Below are positions 40,796 through 48,606 of a stretch of DNA of 48,606 nucleotides, one piece after another (positions within the stretch are counted from its first letter, which is position 1; the number at the start of each line of letters is the position of its first letter). Source of the stretch: Bacteroidales bacterium. GTDB taxonomy: Bacteria; Bacteroidota; Bacteroidia; Bacteroidales; Bacteroidaceae. The notes beneath the pieces were generated by a model. That model had not been told where the DNA came from. It ran no database searches and saw only the letters and a program-made list of their open reading frames with translations. Location: positions 1 through 48,606 of the forward strand of contig SFKY01000009.1 in the NCBI GenBank assembly GCA_004554665.1. The letters run 5' to 3'. Both the position numbers and the translations under genes were made by a program.

Positions 40796-42919
40796 ATGAC
40801 AAGAGTAACAAGACTTCTACATCTGATTTGCGCCGCCATGACACTGTCTGCTCTTACCACAAAGGCAGACGCGCGGCAAGTAATCTCCTTCTGTGAAGGA
40901 TGGGAATTTAAGAAAGGCCCGATACCCACGGAGCCTGTAAAAGCTGTGGCCACGTGGGGAGACAAGTGGAAAACGGTGGAGATACCACATACGTGGAACG
41001 CCACCGACATGCAGACCAAGTACAATGACTTCTACGCCGGACCGTGCTATTACCGCAAGACCTACCATTGCCCCGCAAACCTGCGCGGCAAGCGCGTCTT
41101 TCTGCGCTTCGAGGGCGTGGGAGCCTGCGCCGATGTATATATCAACCACCAGTTGGTAGGTACCCACAAGGGAGGCTACTCGGCCTTCGCCATAGAGATA
41201 GGTTCGGCGCTGAAGATAGGATCCGACAACGAGATTGTGGTCAAGGCCGACAACCAGTCGCGCCCCGATGTGATACCCGTCAACCACTCCCTCTTTGGCG
41301 TGTACGGCGGCATCTACCGCCCGGTATGGCTCATCGTGACAGAGCAGAGCAACATCTGCGTGACCGACTGTGCCTCGCCCGGCGTGTACATCACCCAGAA
41401 GAATGTGTCGAAACGTTCGGCCGATGTGGCCGTCAAGGTAAAACTGGACAACGGTGCCCTGCAGCCCACCCAAGTGACACTCGTCAACACGCTCTACACA
41501 CAAGAGGGCAAGCAGGTGGCCACCCACAGCCAGCCCATCACACTCACTCCACAGGGCACACAGGCGTACACCGCCCACTTCAGACTCTCCCGCCCACATC
41601 TCTGGCAGGGGCGCGAAGACCCGTATCTCTACAAGGTAGTGAGCCGACTGGTGCAGGACGGCCAGACGATAGACGAGGTGACTCAGCCATTGGGTCTGCG
41701 CCACTACGAGATGGTGGCCGGCAAGGGTTTTTACCTGAATGGGGTCAAGTATCCTATGTATGGCGTCTGCCGGCACCAAGACTGGTGGCAGATAGGCAGT
41801 GCCCTGAAAAACGAGCACCACGATTTCGACCTGGCACAAATCATGGAGGTGGGCGCGACAACCATCCGCCTTGCCCATTACCAGCAATCGGAGTACCTCT
41901 ACTCCCGTTGTGACTCGCTGGGCCTCATCATCTGGGCAGAGATTCCGTTTGTCAACCAGGTTACAGGGCAGGAAGCAGAGAATGCGAAAAACCAGCTGCG
42001 TGAGCTTATCCGCCAAAACTTCAATCATCCCAGCATCTACGTCTGGGGACTGCACAACGAGGTGTACCGTCCCCACGAGTACACCGCCCAACTGACCGCC
42101 GAGCTGCACGATCTGGCCAAGACTGAGGACCCGGATCGCTACACGGTGTCGGTAAACGGATACGGACACATGGAGCATCCGGTAAACCAGAACGCCGACA
42201 TACAGGCGATGAACCGCTACTTTGGGTGGTACGAGAAGAAAATCAAAGACATAGACGAGTGGATAGAGGGGCTGGAAAGCCAATATCCGCATCAGCGCTT
42301 TGTCCTGTCGGAGTATGGTGCCGACGCCAACATCGGCCACCAGACCGAGCTATTGGGCGAGTCGCTGAAATGGTGGGAGCAATACTATCCCGAGACCTTC
42401 CAGACCAAGGTGCACGAATATCACTGGAGCGTGATAGCAAAGCATCCCTATATACTGGCTTCGTATCTGTGGAACTCGTTCGACTTTGCCACGCCGATGG
42501 CACAGCGTGGCGGCGTGGTGGCCCGCAACATGAAGGGTCTGATGACCTTTGACCGCAAGACACGCAAGGACGCTTTCTACTGGTACAAGGCCAACTGGAG
42601 CAAGGATCCGGTGGTCTATCTGACACAGCGGCGCAACGTGGAGCGTGAGCGCAAGCACACGTCGGTAACGGTCTACTCTAACATGGGCACACCCAAGGTG
42701 TATCTCAACGGTACACTACTGACGGACATTCGCCAAGGATACACCGCCGTACACTATGTGCTGGACAACGTGACGCTGGCCGACGGCAAGAATGTGCTGC
42801 GCGCCGTGGCCACCAAGGACGGCAAGGAGTACACGGATGAGATAACATGGATGTACAGCGGCGAGAAAGACCGAGGCACCGAAACTTACGAGAACAAGGG
42901 GGTACACGCCGGATTCTGA
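40796..42919 (+). CDS. Secreted family GH2 glycoside hydrolase (beta-galactosidase type)
   Basis: 707 residues. A signal peptide (MTRVTRLLHLICAAMTLSALTTKADA) is followed by the GH2 sugar-binding jelly roll (about 30-190: FCEGWEFKKG, VEIPHTWNATD, YYRKTY, LRFEGVGACADVYINHQLVGTHKGGYSAF), an immunoglobulin-like domain (to about 300) and the TIM barrel (LRHYEMVAGKGFYLNGVKYPMYGVCRHQD). The acid/base is E422 in YVWGLHNEVYR and the nucleophile E506 in LSEYGAD. A short C-terminal beta domain ends the protein. GH2 covers beta-galactosidase, mannosidase and glucuronidase activities; the shape fits beta-galactosidase best. It is the only gene of its unit and probably works in the periplasm. Confidence 0.93.
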   Translation: MTRVTRLLHLICAAMTLSALTTKADARQVISFCEGWEFKKGPIPTEPVKAVATWGDKWKTVEIPHTWNATDMQTKYNDFYAGPCYYRKTYHCPANLRGKRVFLRFEGVGACADVYINHQLVGTHKGGYSAFAIEIGSALKIGSDNEIVVKADNQSRPDVIPVNHSLFGVYGGIYRPVWLIVTEQSNICVTDCASPGVYITQKNVSKRSADVAVKVKLDNGALQPTQVTLVNTLYTQEGKQVATHSQPITLTPQGTQAYTAHFRLSRPHLWQGREDPYLYKVVSRLVQDGQTIDEVTQPLGLRHYEMVAGKGFYLNGVKYPMYGVCRHQDWWQIGSALKNEHHDFDLAQIMEVGATTIRLAHYQQSEYLYSRCDSLGLIIWAEIPFVNQVTGQEAENAKNQLRELIRQNFNHPSIYVWGLHNEVYRPHEYTAQLTAELHDLAKTEDPDRYTVSVNGYGHMEHPVNQNADIQAMNRYFGWYEKKIKDIDEWIEGLESQYPHQRFVLSEYGADANIGHQTELLGESLKWWEQYYPETFQTKVHEYHWSVIAKHPYILASYLWNSFDFATPMAQRGGVVARNMKGLMTFDRKTRKDAFYWYKANWSKDPVVYLTQRRNVERERKHTSVTVYSNMGTPKVYLNGTLLTDIRQGYTAVHYVLDNVTLADGKNVLRAVATKDGKEYTDEITWMYSGEKDRGTETYENKGVHAGF

Positions 42920-42960
42920 CCTACTACCCCCAATGCGACGGCGCGCCCACCGGGTGGCCT

Positions 42961-43680
42961 CTATGGGGCTGCGTGGTGGGCGTGCCAGCTATAGGCCAGC
43001 CGGCTATACGCCAGCAGATAGTCTACCCAACCCAGACGGGGAGCAAAAAGACGCACCATATAACCCACATAAAACATGGAGATGAGGGTGCCTGGCCCTA
43101 TCAGTTCCCACCGCCAACGGCCGAAAAACCATAGGCAGAAGCAGATACCGAGGCACACCAGCAGGGTGTCGGTGACGATCTTGACCTTGCCAAACTCCTT
43201 GCCCAGCTCCCTCGCTATGACCACCTGTGTACCCTCGGTGGCAAGCATCAGCACATCGCACTTTACCTCGATCGCGATGCCATAGGCCAGAATGGCACCC
43301 CCGCACAGCAGTTCGGTCAGGCGTAGCGCATAGCCCCACATGGATACATCGGCCACTTGCAGATAGCCAGTGAGCCACATGGTGAGATCTGTGAAAAAAC
43401 CGAAGACGATGCCCACCAACAGTTGGAGCAATTGCAACGGACGATAGCGATGCCGCAGGATAAGCAGCTGAAGCCCGATAAGCAGGGCGTGCATGACAAA
43501 CACGAGTGTACCCATGGTGATGCCGATGCCGGGGACAAGACTGAGCACGTAAGGCGGGCATGAGATGGGACTGGAGCCCAGATTGGCGCGGATGGAAAGC
43601 GACGTGCCAAAGGCAATGACAAACAAGGATACCACGAACATGAGGTATCGGCAGAGAAGTTGTTCTCCTGACTTTTTCAT
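42961..43680 (-). CDS. YczE/YitT-like integral membrane protein (DUF6198 type)
   Basis: 239 residues with about five to six hydrophobic helices (YLMFVVSLFVIAFGTSLSIRANLGSSPISCPPYVLSL, MGTLVFVMHALLIGLQLLIL, LLQLLVGIVFGFFTDLTMWLTGYL, LTELLCGGAILAYGIAIEVKC, VTDTLLVCLGICFCLWFF). The motif ANLGSSPIS is typical of YczE-type proteins. YczE itself is linked to surfactin production in Bacillus, but the family has no common function. The gene converges with GH2 (41-base gap). A promoter lies at 43764-43797, and an 11-bp hairpin (43714-43742) sits in the leader. The last 40 residues are polar. Confidence 0.82.
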   Translation of the reverse strand: MKKSGEQLLCRYLMFVVSLFVIAFGTSLSIRANLGSSPISCPPYVLSLVPGIGITMGTLVFVMHALLIGLQLLILRHRYRPLQLLQLLVGIVFGFFTDLTMWLTGYLQVADVSMWGYALRLTELLCGGAILAYGIAIEVKCDVLMLATEGTQVVIARELGKEFGKVKIVTDTLLVCLGICFCLWFFGRWRWELIGPGTLISMFYVGYMVRLFAPRLGWVDYLLAYSRLAYSWHAHHAAP

Positions 43681-43713
43681 AACTTACATTCTTACGTCTC
43701 CAACCCTAACACG

Positions 43714-43742
43714 CGCCCCAGCATACAGAGCATGCTGGGGCG
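43714..43742 (-). promoter_or_regulatory. Leader hairpin of the YczE-like gene
   Basis: A perfect 11-bp inverted repeat, CGCCCCAGCAT (43714-43724) and its complement (43732-43742), with a 7-base loop. It lies in the leader about 33 bases before the ATG. No U-tract follows, so it is not a plain terminator. Confidence 0.6.
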
Positions 43743-43763
43743 GGAAAAGTGGAAAACACGATG

Positions 43764-43797
43764 CAAAGTTACGTGCTTTTTTCAGAAAACCATCAAA
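43764..43797 (-). promoter_or_regulatory. Promoter of the YczE-like gene
   Basis: Minus strand: TTTG (43794-43797), 22 bases, TAACTTTG (43764-43771). Confidence 0.55.
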
Positions 43798-43847
43798 AAA
43801 ACCGGGAAAAATGTGGCCAAAGGCAGCCAAAAATCTCATCGCCCCCC

Positions 43848-44903
43848 TCATTCGCCTATGCGCTGGCGCAATGCCTGCAACAGGCGCACATCTTCTTGAC
43901 GGATCTGTCCCTCGCGGTTGGGCGGGCAGTTGAGGATGAGGATGTTATCGTTTTTGGTACACTGACGATAGAGCTTCTCCAACTCGTCCACAGTCTTGTA
44001 TTCGTGGTCCTGGGTGTTGTAGAACCACCGCTTGCTGATGCAGACGGTCGACTCCCACGGCATATAGTACAGGTTGCCGCTGTAGGTGTAGAGCTTGGGG
44101 TCGTCATTCATCGGCAGGAGTGGGTCGCCAAGACGGAAATCGCTCGGGAAATAGCGAATGGGGAATCCCTCCTTGAAGTCCTTAGGGCGCGGGCCGGGAC
44201 TCTTGTCGCAGTCCTTGGGCCAGCCTACCGTCCAGTTGATTCCCACTTGACAATTGGGCTCGTAACGCTTGATGAGCTGGTAGATATCCTGAATGGGCCA
44301 ACGGTAATTGGGCTTCACCCAACTGCCATCGAACCAGAACTCGACGATGTGGGTGTACTTGCGGGTGATGCGCATAAGCTCCTCAAGTTGGTCGAGCATG
44401 TAGCGGTTGTAAGCAGCATCCTTGCTGCTGTCTTCGACATCAGCGTTGACCTTGCGGTCCCATAGCGAGTAGTAGAGTCCCAGGCCTATTCCGTGTTTCT
44501 TGCAGGCTTTGGCCACAGCCTCCACCACATTGGTGGGATTGGGCGAGAAAGCCACATCGTAGTCTGTATAGCGGCTGTCCCACAGGCAGAATCCCTCATG
44601 ATGCTTGGTAATCAGGATGATGTAGCGCATACCGGCCTCCTTGGCCGTGCGCACCCACTGGTCGGCATCTATCTGCGTGGGATTGTACGTTGATACGGGG
44701 ACAGAACCATCTGTCCACTCCTGGTCTACAAACGTATTGATACCGAAATGGATAAACATGCCATACTTGCGGGCAATCTGTTTCTGCTGTGCCACACTCG
44801 GGCGGTCGGACGGAACCGGCATCCACTGCTTGCAAATCTGTGCCTGCACGCCCACATAGGTTGCCATGAGCAGGAGGACAGCGAGCAATCTTCTCTTATT
44901 CAT
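43848..44903 (-). CDS. Alpha-L-fucosidase (GH29)
   Basis: 351 residues. The signal peptide MNKRRLLAVLLLMATYVGVQAQ directs export. It is a TIM-barrel GH29 enzyme that frees alpha-linked fucose from glycans. Seen: KYGMFIHFGINTF, the LITKHHEGFCLWDS motif with the conserved His pair, GLGLYYSLWDR, and the catalytic nucleophile D192 in VEFWFDGSW. The protein ends soon after the barrel (ILILNCPPNREGQIRQEDVRLLQALRQRIGE), without the C-terminal beta sandwich of longer GH29 forms, so it is a compact member (about 350 against 450 or more). Mucin or plant xyloglucan fucose are likely substrates. Promoter at 45007-45037. Confidence 0.92.
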   Translation of the reverse strand: MNKRRLLAVLLLMATYVGVQAQICKQWMPVPSDRPSVAQQKQIARKYGMFIHFGINTFVDQEWTDGSVPVSTYNPTQIDADQWVRTAKEAGMRYIILITKHHEGFCLWDSRYTDYDVAFSPNPTNVVEAVAKACKKHGIGLGLYYSLWDRKVNADVEDSSKDAAYNRYMLDQLEELMRITRKYTHIVEFWFDGSWVKPNYRWPIQDIYQLIKRYEPNCQVGINWTVGWPKDCDKSPGPRPKDFKEGFPIRYFPSDFRLGDPLLPMNDDPKLYTYSGNLYYMPWESTVCISKRWFYNTQDHEYKTVDELEKLYRQCTKNDNILILNCPPNREGQIRQEDVRLLQALRQRIGE

Positions 44904-45204
44904 TGACTTGTGATTTGATTTTGTACATACTCCATACAGTCATGCGTAAGCAGCCGTTCGCCGCATCGGCTGGGCAGCAAAAACGGATACATGACTCCTG
45001 TTTATGCAAAGATAACCAAAACGTCGGGAGCAAACAAGCATTGGGACACAAAATAAGTTAAAAAACAAGAACTTTTGCCTCGCTACATCTGCCAAAGCAC
45101 GTGCATGCTCAGACTTGGCATGGTAATTGCAAGAAAAATCATGTCGCCTATCAACAACTGGGCGACACTTGACATCACCACACAACCCACACAGAAAAAT
45201 AATT
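44904..45204. other. 301-base divergent intergenic region
   Basis: It holds the GH29 promoter (45007-45037) and, towards the DjlA-like gene, a TGTCGCC/GGCGACA hairpin (45142-45148 and 45161-45167). No gene or known RNA is seen. Confidence 0.5.
45007..45037 (-). promoter_or_regulatory. Promoter of the GH29 gene
   Basis: TATCTTTG on the minus strand (45007-45014), with TTG at 45035-45037 giving a 20-base spacer. The leader is about 100 bases. Confidence 0.55.
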
Positions 45205-46011
45205 ATGGCAATAGGCAAATGGATTGGAGGTTTTCTGGGCCTCTTGAGCGGCGGGCCCATCGGGGCTTTGGCCGGCTATGCGCTCGGTGCACTGTTTGAC
45301 AAAATCGCCGGAAGCAGCCTGACGGCAAACGATTACGATACAGGCAGACAGGGATACCAAGGCTACACAACCTATCGTGAGCCGCAAGAGGCGGCAGACG
45401 GCAACCGCAACGGATTCTTGTTCGCGCTCATGGTGCTCTCGACCCACATCATGCAAGCCGACGGAAAAATCATGCACAGCGAAATGGAATGTCTGCGCCG
45501 CTTCTTACGCCACAGTTTTGGCGAAGTGGCCGTGGCTGAGGGCGAGCAGATCGTACGCAAACTGGTGGAGCGCCGTAGGATGATGGGCGAGGCACAATGG
45601 GCAGCATGCATCAGCGACTGTTGCAGACAGATAGCGGCCGTGATGAACGAGGGACAACGCCTGCAACTGCTGCGCTATCTGGTGGAACTGGCCAAGGCCG
45701 ACGGAACCCTGCCCCAACAGGAACTGGACTGCCTGCATGGAGTGGCCGTACATCTGCGGCTGATGGCCGATGAGGTAGACCAGATGCTGGGCATGGGCAA
45801 AGACACATTGGCCGATGCATACAAGGTGTTGGGTATCAGCAGCAGCGCCAGCAACGACGAAGTGAAGCAGGCGTATCGGACGATGGTGCTCAAACATCAT
45901 CCCGACAAGGTGGCAACACTGGGCGAAGATGTGCGCAAAGCCGCAGAACAGAAATTCAAGGATATAACTGCTGCCAAAGACCTGATATTCAAGTCGCGAG
46001 GCATAAAATGA
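45205..46011 (+). CDS. DjlA-like membrane-anchored J-domain protein with TerB domain
   Basis: 268 residues from the ATG at 45205; the frame is open 26 codons higher, but MAIGKWIGGFLGLLSGGPIGALAGYALGALFDKI is the natural start, a glycine-zipper membrane segment. Middle region (about 70-190): TerB-like helical domain (FLFALMVLSTHIMQADGKIMHSEMECLRRFLRHSFG, LVELAKADGTLPQQELDCLHGVAVHL). C-terminal 65 residues: J domain (DAYKVLGISSSASNDEVKQAYRTMVLKHHPDKVATLG) with the HPD motif needed to stimulate DnaK. Membrane segment + TerB + J is the DjlA layout. It likely brings DnaK to the inner membrane for envelope stress or protein folding. A hairpin (45142-45167) lies in the leader. Confidence 0.9.
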   Translation: MAIGKWIGGFLGLLSGGPIGALAGYALGALFDKIAGSSLTANDYDTGRQGYQGYTTYREPQEAADGNRNGFLFALMVLSTHIMQADGKIMHSEMECLRRFLRHSFGEVAVAEGEQIVRKLVERRRMMGEAQWAACISDCCRQIAAVMNEGQRLQLLRYLVELAKADGTLPQQELDCLHGVAVHLRLMADEVDQMLGMGKDTLADAYKVLGISSSASNDEVKQAYRTMVLKHHPDKVATLGEDVRKAAEQKFKDITAAKDLIFKSRGIK

Positions 46012-46044
46012 GAGAGGATTAGGCTTCAGCCATTCATGTACAAA

Positions 46045-46194
46045 GCCCTCACCCCTACCCTTCTACCACGGGCGAGGGCATTATACAGAAATCGGTTCAT
46101 TGAAACATTTATAAACATATTCCAATGAACCGATTTGGCTTCAAAAAACAGTGATATATGAAACTATAACTCCCTCGTCAACGGAGCGAGGGAG
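46045..46194. repeat. Three successive hairpins between convergent genes
   Basis: GCCCTCACCC/GGGCGAGGGC (46045-46054 and 46070-46079, 9 of 10 paired), then a perfect 14-bp repeat AAATCGGTTCATTG and its complement (46089-46102 and 46123-46136) around a 20-base AT-rich loop, then CTCCCTCG/CGAGGGAG (46170-46177 and 46187-46194). They lie between the stops of the DjlA-like and M3 genes and probably act as terminators. Confidence 0.7.
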
Positions 46195-46203
46195 CCATAG
46201 GGG

Positions 46204-48204
46204 TTACAGCAATCCACGACCTTTGAGGAAAGCGGTGTTATCCGGCTTGCGGCCAGCAAACTGTTCAAAGAGAATCATAGGCTCTTCAGAACCACCTTTC
46301 TCTAAGAATGTCTTGCGGAAGAGGGTAGACAACTCCTTGTTCCATACATTTCCGCTCTTCTCAAAGATAGAGAAAGCGTCCTTGTCGAGCACCTCGGCCC
46401 AGAGGTAGCCGTAATAGCCGGCACTGTACCCACCATTGAAAATGTGGTTGAAATAGGTGGAACGATAGCGCGGGCCAATCTCGGGGATGAGCCCCATATC
46501 ACGACATACCTGTTTCTCAAAAGCGTCAATATCGAGACCCTCAACACTCTCCAGCTCGTGCCACTTCATGTCCAGGATGGAGGCTGCACAAAGTTCGGTG
46601 GTCATGAAGCCCTGGTTGAACTTCATCGAATTGTTGATTTTCTCCACCAACTTGGCAGGGATGACCTCGCCTTTGTCATTGCGGGCATACTCGGCAAGGA
46701 GGTCGGGCTGTAAGGCCCAGTTCTCATTGATCTGAGAAAACATCTCGACGAAATCGCGCGACACGCTGGTACCGCTCACGGAGCGATAATTGCACTGCGA
46801 GAGGATGCCGTGGAGGGCATGACCAAACTCGTGGAAGACCGTCTGGACCTCGTCGATGGTAAGATATTCCTCCAAATTGGCCACATTGACGATGATGGGA
46901 CGCACCATCTGACCCTTGGCATCTACGTATTGCTCACGCACATTGTTCATCCATGCGCCGCCCCGCTTGCTGCTGCGCGGCAGATAGTCGGTGGTGAAGA
47001 TGGCAAGCAGAGACCCGTCGGCATCGGTAACCTTGTAGGTGGTCACCACGTCGGTGTTGTAAGCAGGAACATCCTTGAGCTCCTCCATGTTGATGCCATA
47101 CAACTTGTTAGCAGCAAGGAACACGCCCTTAACCACATTCTCCAACTTGAAATAAGGCTTGACCTGGCTCTCATCAAGGTCGAACTGCTGCTTGCGCACC
47201 TTTTCGGCATAGTACCACCAGTCCCAAGGTTCGATGCGGGAACCAGTGGGGAGCTTGCCCTCGGCAATCTCCTTGTCCATCAGCTGTTGCATGTCGCGCA
47301 CCTCTTCCTTGGCTCTCTTGACAGCAGACTTCATGATTCCGCCCAAGAAGGCATCTACGGTCTCCGGGTCGTGCGCCATCTTATCCTCCAAATAATACTG
47401 TGCGGGATTCTTATAGCCGAGAATCTTGGCTTTCTCGATACGAAGACGAACAACATCCAGGATGAGCTGCCGGTTGTCGTTTTCGTTGCCATTGTGTCCG
47501 CGCATCGTGTACATGGTGTACATCTCCTTACGCTTGTTGCGGTCTTCGGTAGAGGTCATGGCATTGGGGAATTCGGACACGCTGATGCCAAACTTGGCTT
47601 TGAAAGCATTGCTCTCGGCTAGGATGTTGTTGCCAATCTTCTGCTGCTTAGAGGCCATCTCGGTATTAATCTTCCGCAACTGGTCCTGCTTATCTTGGGG
47701 AAGACCGCTACCGCTACGCTGGAACTGCTCGTAATACTTCTTCAACACCATCTGCTGCTCACGTGTCAGCGACGACCGGTCGCCCTCATAGAGTTTGGCA
47801 ATACGCTGGAAGAGCGCCTGGTTGAAAGAGATATTGTCAGAATGCTCGGTCATGACAGGAATCGCCAGCTCGACAATCGAGTCCAGCTCATCAGTACGGT
47901 CGGTCTCGCTGATGTTGTAAAGCACGCCAGAAACCTTGTCAAGGATACCGCTCGACAACTCCAGCGGAGCAATCGTGTTGTCAAACGTCGGCTCTTCCGC
48001 ATTGGAAGTAATCGTCGCAATTGCCGCATTCTGCTGTTCGATACCGGCATTGATGGCCGGCATGTAATCATCGATGCCAATCTGCTCGAAAGGAGGAATG
48101 CCGTACGGCGTATCCCACTCAGTAAGGAAAGGATTGGTTCCACTGTTGTTGGCACACGACACAATCGTCATCGCTGCTACCATAGTTGTAAGGATATGTT
48201 TCAT
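46204..48204 (-). CDS. dcp: M3-family metallopeptidase, peptidyl-dipeptidase Dcp type
   Basis: 666 residues, close to the usual 680-700. The N-terminus MKHILTTMVAAMTIVSC is a lipoprotein signal (Cys 17), so the enzyme is anchored in the envelope. The rest is helical with the M3 zinc site TVFHEFGHALHGIL (HExxH) and the third ligand region ENWALQPDLL nearby. Other family segments are NPFLTEWDTPYGIPPFEQI, DWWYYAEKVRKQQFDLDESQVKPYF and GYSAGYYGYLWAEVLDKDAF. Dcp removes dipeptides from the C-terminus of oligopeptides, in line with the peptide-based feeding of Prevotella-like organisms. A full consensus promoter lies at 48269-48299. Confidence 0.94.
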   Translation of the reverse strand: MKHILTTMVAAMTIVSCANNSGTNPFLTEWDTPYGIPPFEQIGIDDYMPAINAGIEQQNAAIATITSNAEEPTFDNTIAPLELSSGILDKVSGVLYNISETDRTDELDSIVELAIPVMTEHSDNISFNQALFQRIAKLYEGDRSSLTREQQMVLKKYYEQFQRSGSGLPQDKQDQLRKINTEMASKQQKIGNNILAESNAFKAKFGISVSEFPNAMTSTEDRNKRKEMYTMYTMRGHNGNENDNRQLILDVVRLRIEKAKILGYKNPAQYYLEDKMAHDPETVDAFLGGIMKSAVKRAKEEVRDMQQLMDKEIAEGKLPTGSRIEPWDWWYYAEKVRKQQFDLDESQVKPYFKLENVVKGVFLAANKLYGINMEELKDVPAYNTDVVTTYKVTDADGSLLAIFTTDYLPRSSKRGGAWMNNVREQYVDAKGQMVRPIIVNVANLEEYLTIDEVQTVFHEFGHALHGILSQCNYRSVSGTSVSRDFVEMFSQINENWALQPDLLAEYARNDKGEVIPAKLVEKINNSMKFNQGFMTTELCAASILDMKWHELESVEGLDIDAFEKQVCRDMGLIPEIGPRYRSTYFNHIFNGGYSAGYYGYLWAEVLDKDAFSIFEKSGNVWNKELSTLFRKTFLEKGGSEEPMILFEQFAGRKPDNTAFLKGRGLL

Positions 48205-48268
48205 AAGAGTTATGTGATGTTTATGATTTCCAGATCAAGCACTTTGCACGGTTAGCTGATACATGTAG

Positions 48269-48299
48269 CAAAGATAAAGGTTTTTGGTCATTTGGCAAA
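48269..48299 (-). promoter_or_regulatory. Promoter of the M3 peptidase gene
   Basis: Minus strand: TTTG (48296-48299), 19 bases, TATCTTTG (48269-48276). Full consensus; leader about 60 bases. Confidence 0.75.
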
Positions 48300-48390
48300 G
48301 GAAAACCCTAAAAAGATGCAGTTTTGGCCGGAAAGCCAAGGAAAAAGCAGCCTGCTGAGCCCATTATGCTGACAGATTGACCATATATGG

Positions 48391-48564
48391 TTACTTCGAT
48401 TCCACGCAAAGTATTGGCGAGTAGGTGATTTGTTTCTCTCCTTCATTAATTATGCAATAACATACACCTTTATGTAAAGTGGGAGGTGTGTAGCCCACAA
48501 TGTCAGAACTCTTGCCGTTACAAAATTTTGAGCACATTTTTTCAACATCTTTTAGAGCCATCAT
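48391..48564 (-). CDS. Possible small Cys-containing protein, 57 residues
   Basis: An open frame from the double ATG at 48562-48564/48559-48561 to TAA at 48391-48393. The translation begins MMALKDVEKMCSKFCNGKSS and holds five cysteines, two as CSKFC and two as CYC. An in-frame stop four codons above fixes the start. Base composition is clearly more AT-rich than the neighbouring genes. No known domain and no clear promoter box. It may be a real small gene, perhaps acquired, or chance. The rest of 48205-48606 carries the M3 peptidase promoter and nothing else I can name. Confidence 0.4.
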   Translation of the reverse strand: MMALKDVEKMCSKFCNGKSSDIVGYTPPTLHKGVCYCIINEGEKQITYSPILCVESK

Positions 48565-48606
48565 ATCGGTGGATTAAAGACGTTTGTTCAATTACCTGAA
48601 AAATTC

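Noticed and set aside
40817..42340. 507-residue open frame antisense to the GH2 gene
   Set aside because: Same reason: shadow of a gene with both catalytic residues and a signal peptide.

Overview
The window looks like a chromosomal segment of a member of the Bacteroidota, most likely Prevotellaceae. The evidence is the many promoter matches of the Bacteroidales type (TTTG, then about 19-22 bases, then TAnnTTTG), the near absence of Shine-Dalgarno sequences, and family content typical of the group: a NigD-like lipoprotein, a hybrid two-component system, a lipoprotein TamA homologue (TamL) beside TamB, TPR-type membrane regulators, and secreted GH2 and GH29 glycosidases. There is no transposase, integrase, phage gene or CRISPR array. 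It reads as stable core and near-core genome, and the less ordinary material lies mostly in the intergenic DNA.

Layout. 1-9.2 kb (minus strand): mfd, a dolichol-phosphate-mannose-synthase-like glycosyltransferase, a membrane-spanning TPR/HTH regulator, a Crp/Fnr regulator and lepA. 9.2-13.3 kb: a small lipoprotein, then the minus-strand operon pheT-yebC-TSCPD protein. 13.5-18.6 kb (plus): two ECF sigma operons. One is sigma + four-TM protein + TraB/GumN protein. The other is sigma overlapping an anti-sigma-like protein that ends in a barrel-like domain, with a NigD-like lipoprotein just upstream. 18.9-21.7 kb: a hybrid two-component regulator with a TPR sensor. 21.8-25.1 kb: a SulP transporter, a DUF554 membrane protein and a Bcp peroxiredoxin. 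25.1-28.8 kb (minus): nucleotidyltransferase, NrnA-like DHH phosphoesterase and two lipoproteins. 29.3-37.2 kb: a retropepsin-like secreted protein and the tamB-tamL pair. 37.5-39.7 kb (minus): TetR regulator, FabG and RluA-type pseudouridine synthase. 39.9-48.6 kb: initiator tRNA, beta-carbonic anhydrase, GH2 enzyme, YczE-like membrane protein, GH29 fucosidase, DjlA-like J-protein and an M3 peptidase, plus a 57-residue ORF near the right edge.

How it fits together. Envelope biology dominates: TamB/TamL for outer-membrane building, two ECF systems and two TPR-type membrane regulators for sensing, and several lipoproteins. GH2 and GH29 point to use of host or plant glycans. FabG, DPM1-like and nucleotidyltransferase genes serve lipid and glycan precursor synthesis. 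mfd, lepA, pheT, yebC, rluA and tRNA-fMet are housekeeping.

The most unusual signal is a set of intergenic arrays built from palindromic boxes at a 21-22-bp period. Four related arrays lie near 15.75, 23.74, 29.0 and 37.24 kb. A fifth, with different sequence but the same architecture, lies at 4.54-4.63 kb. Their regular two-helical-turn spacing is what one would expect of an array of sites for a DNA-binding protein. I do not recognise the family.
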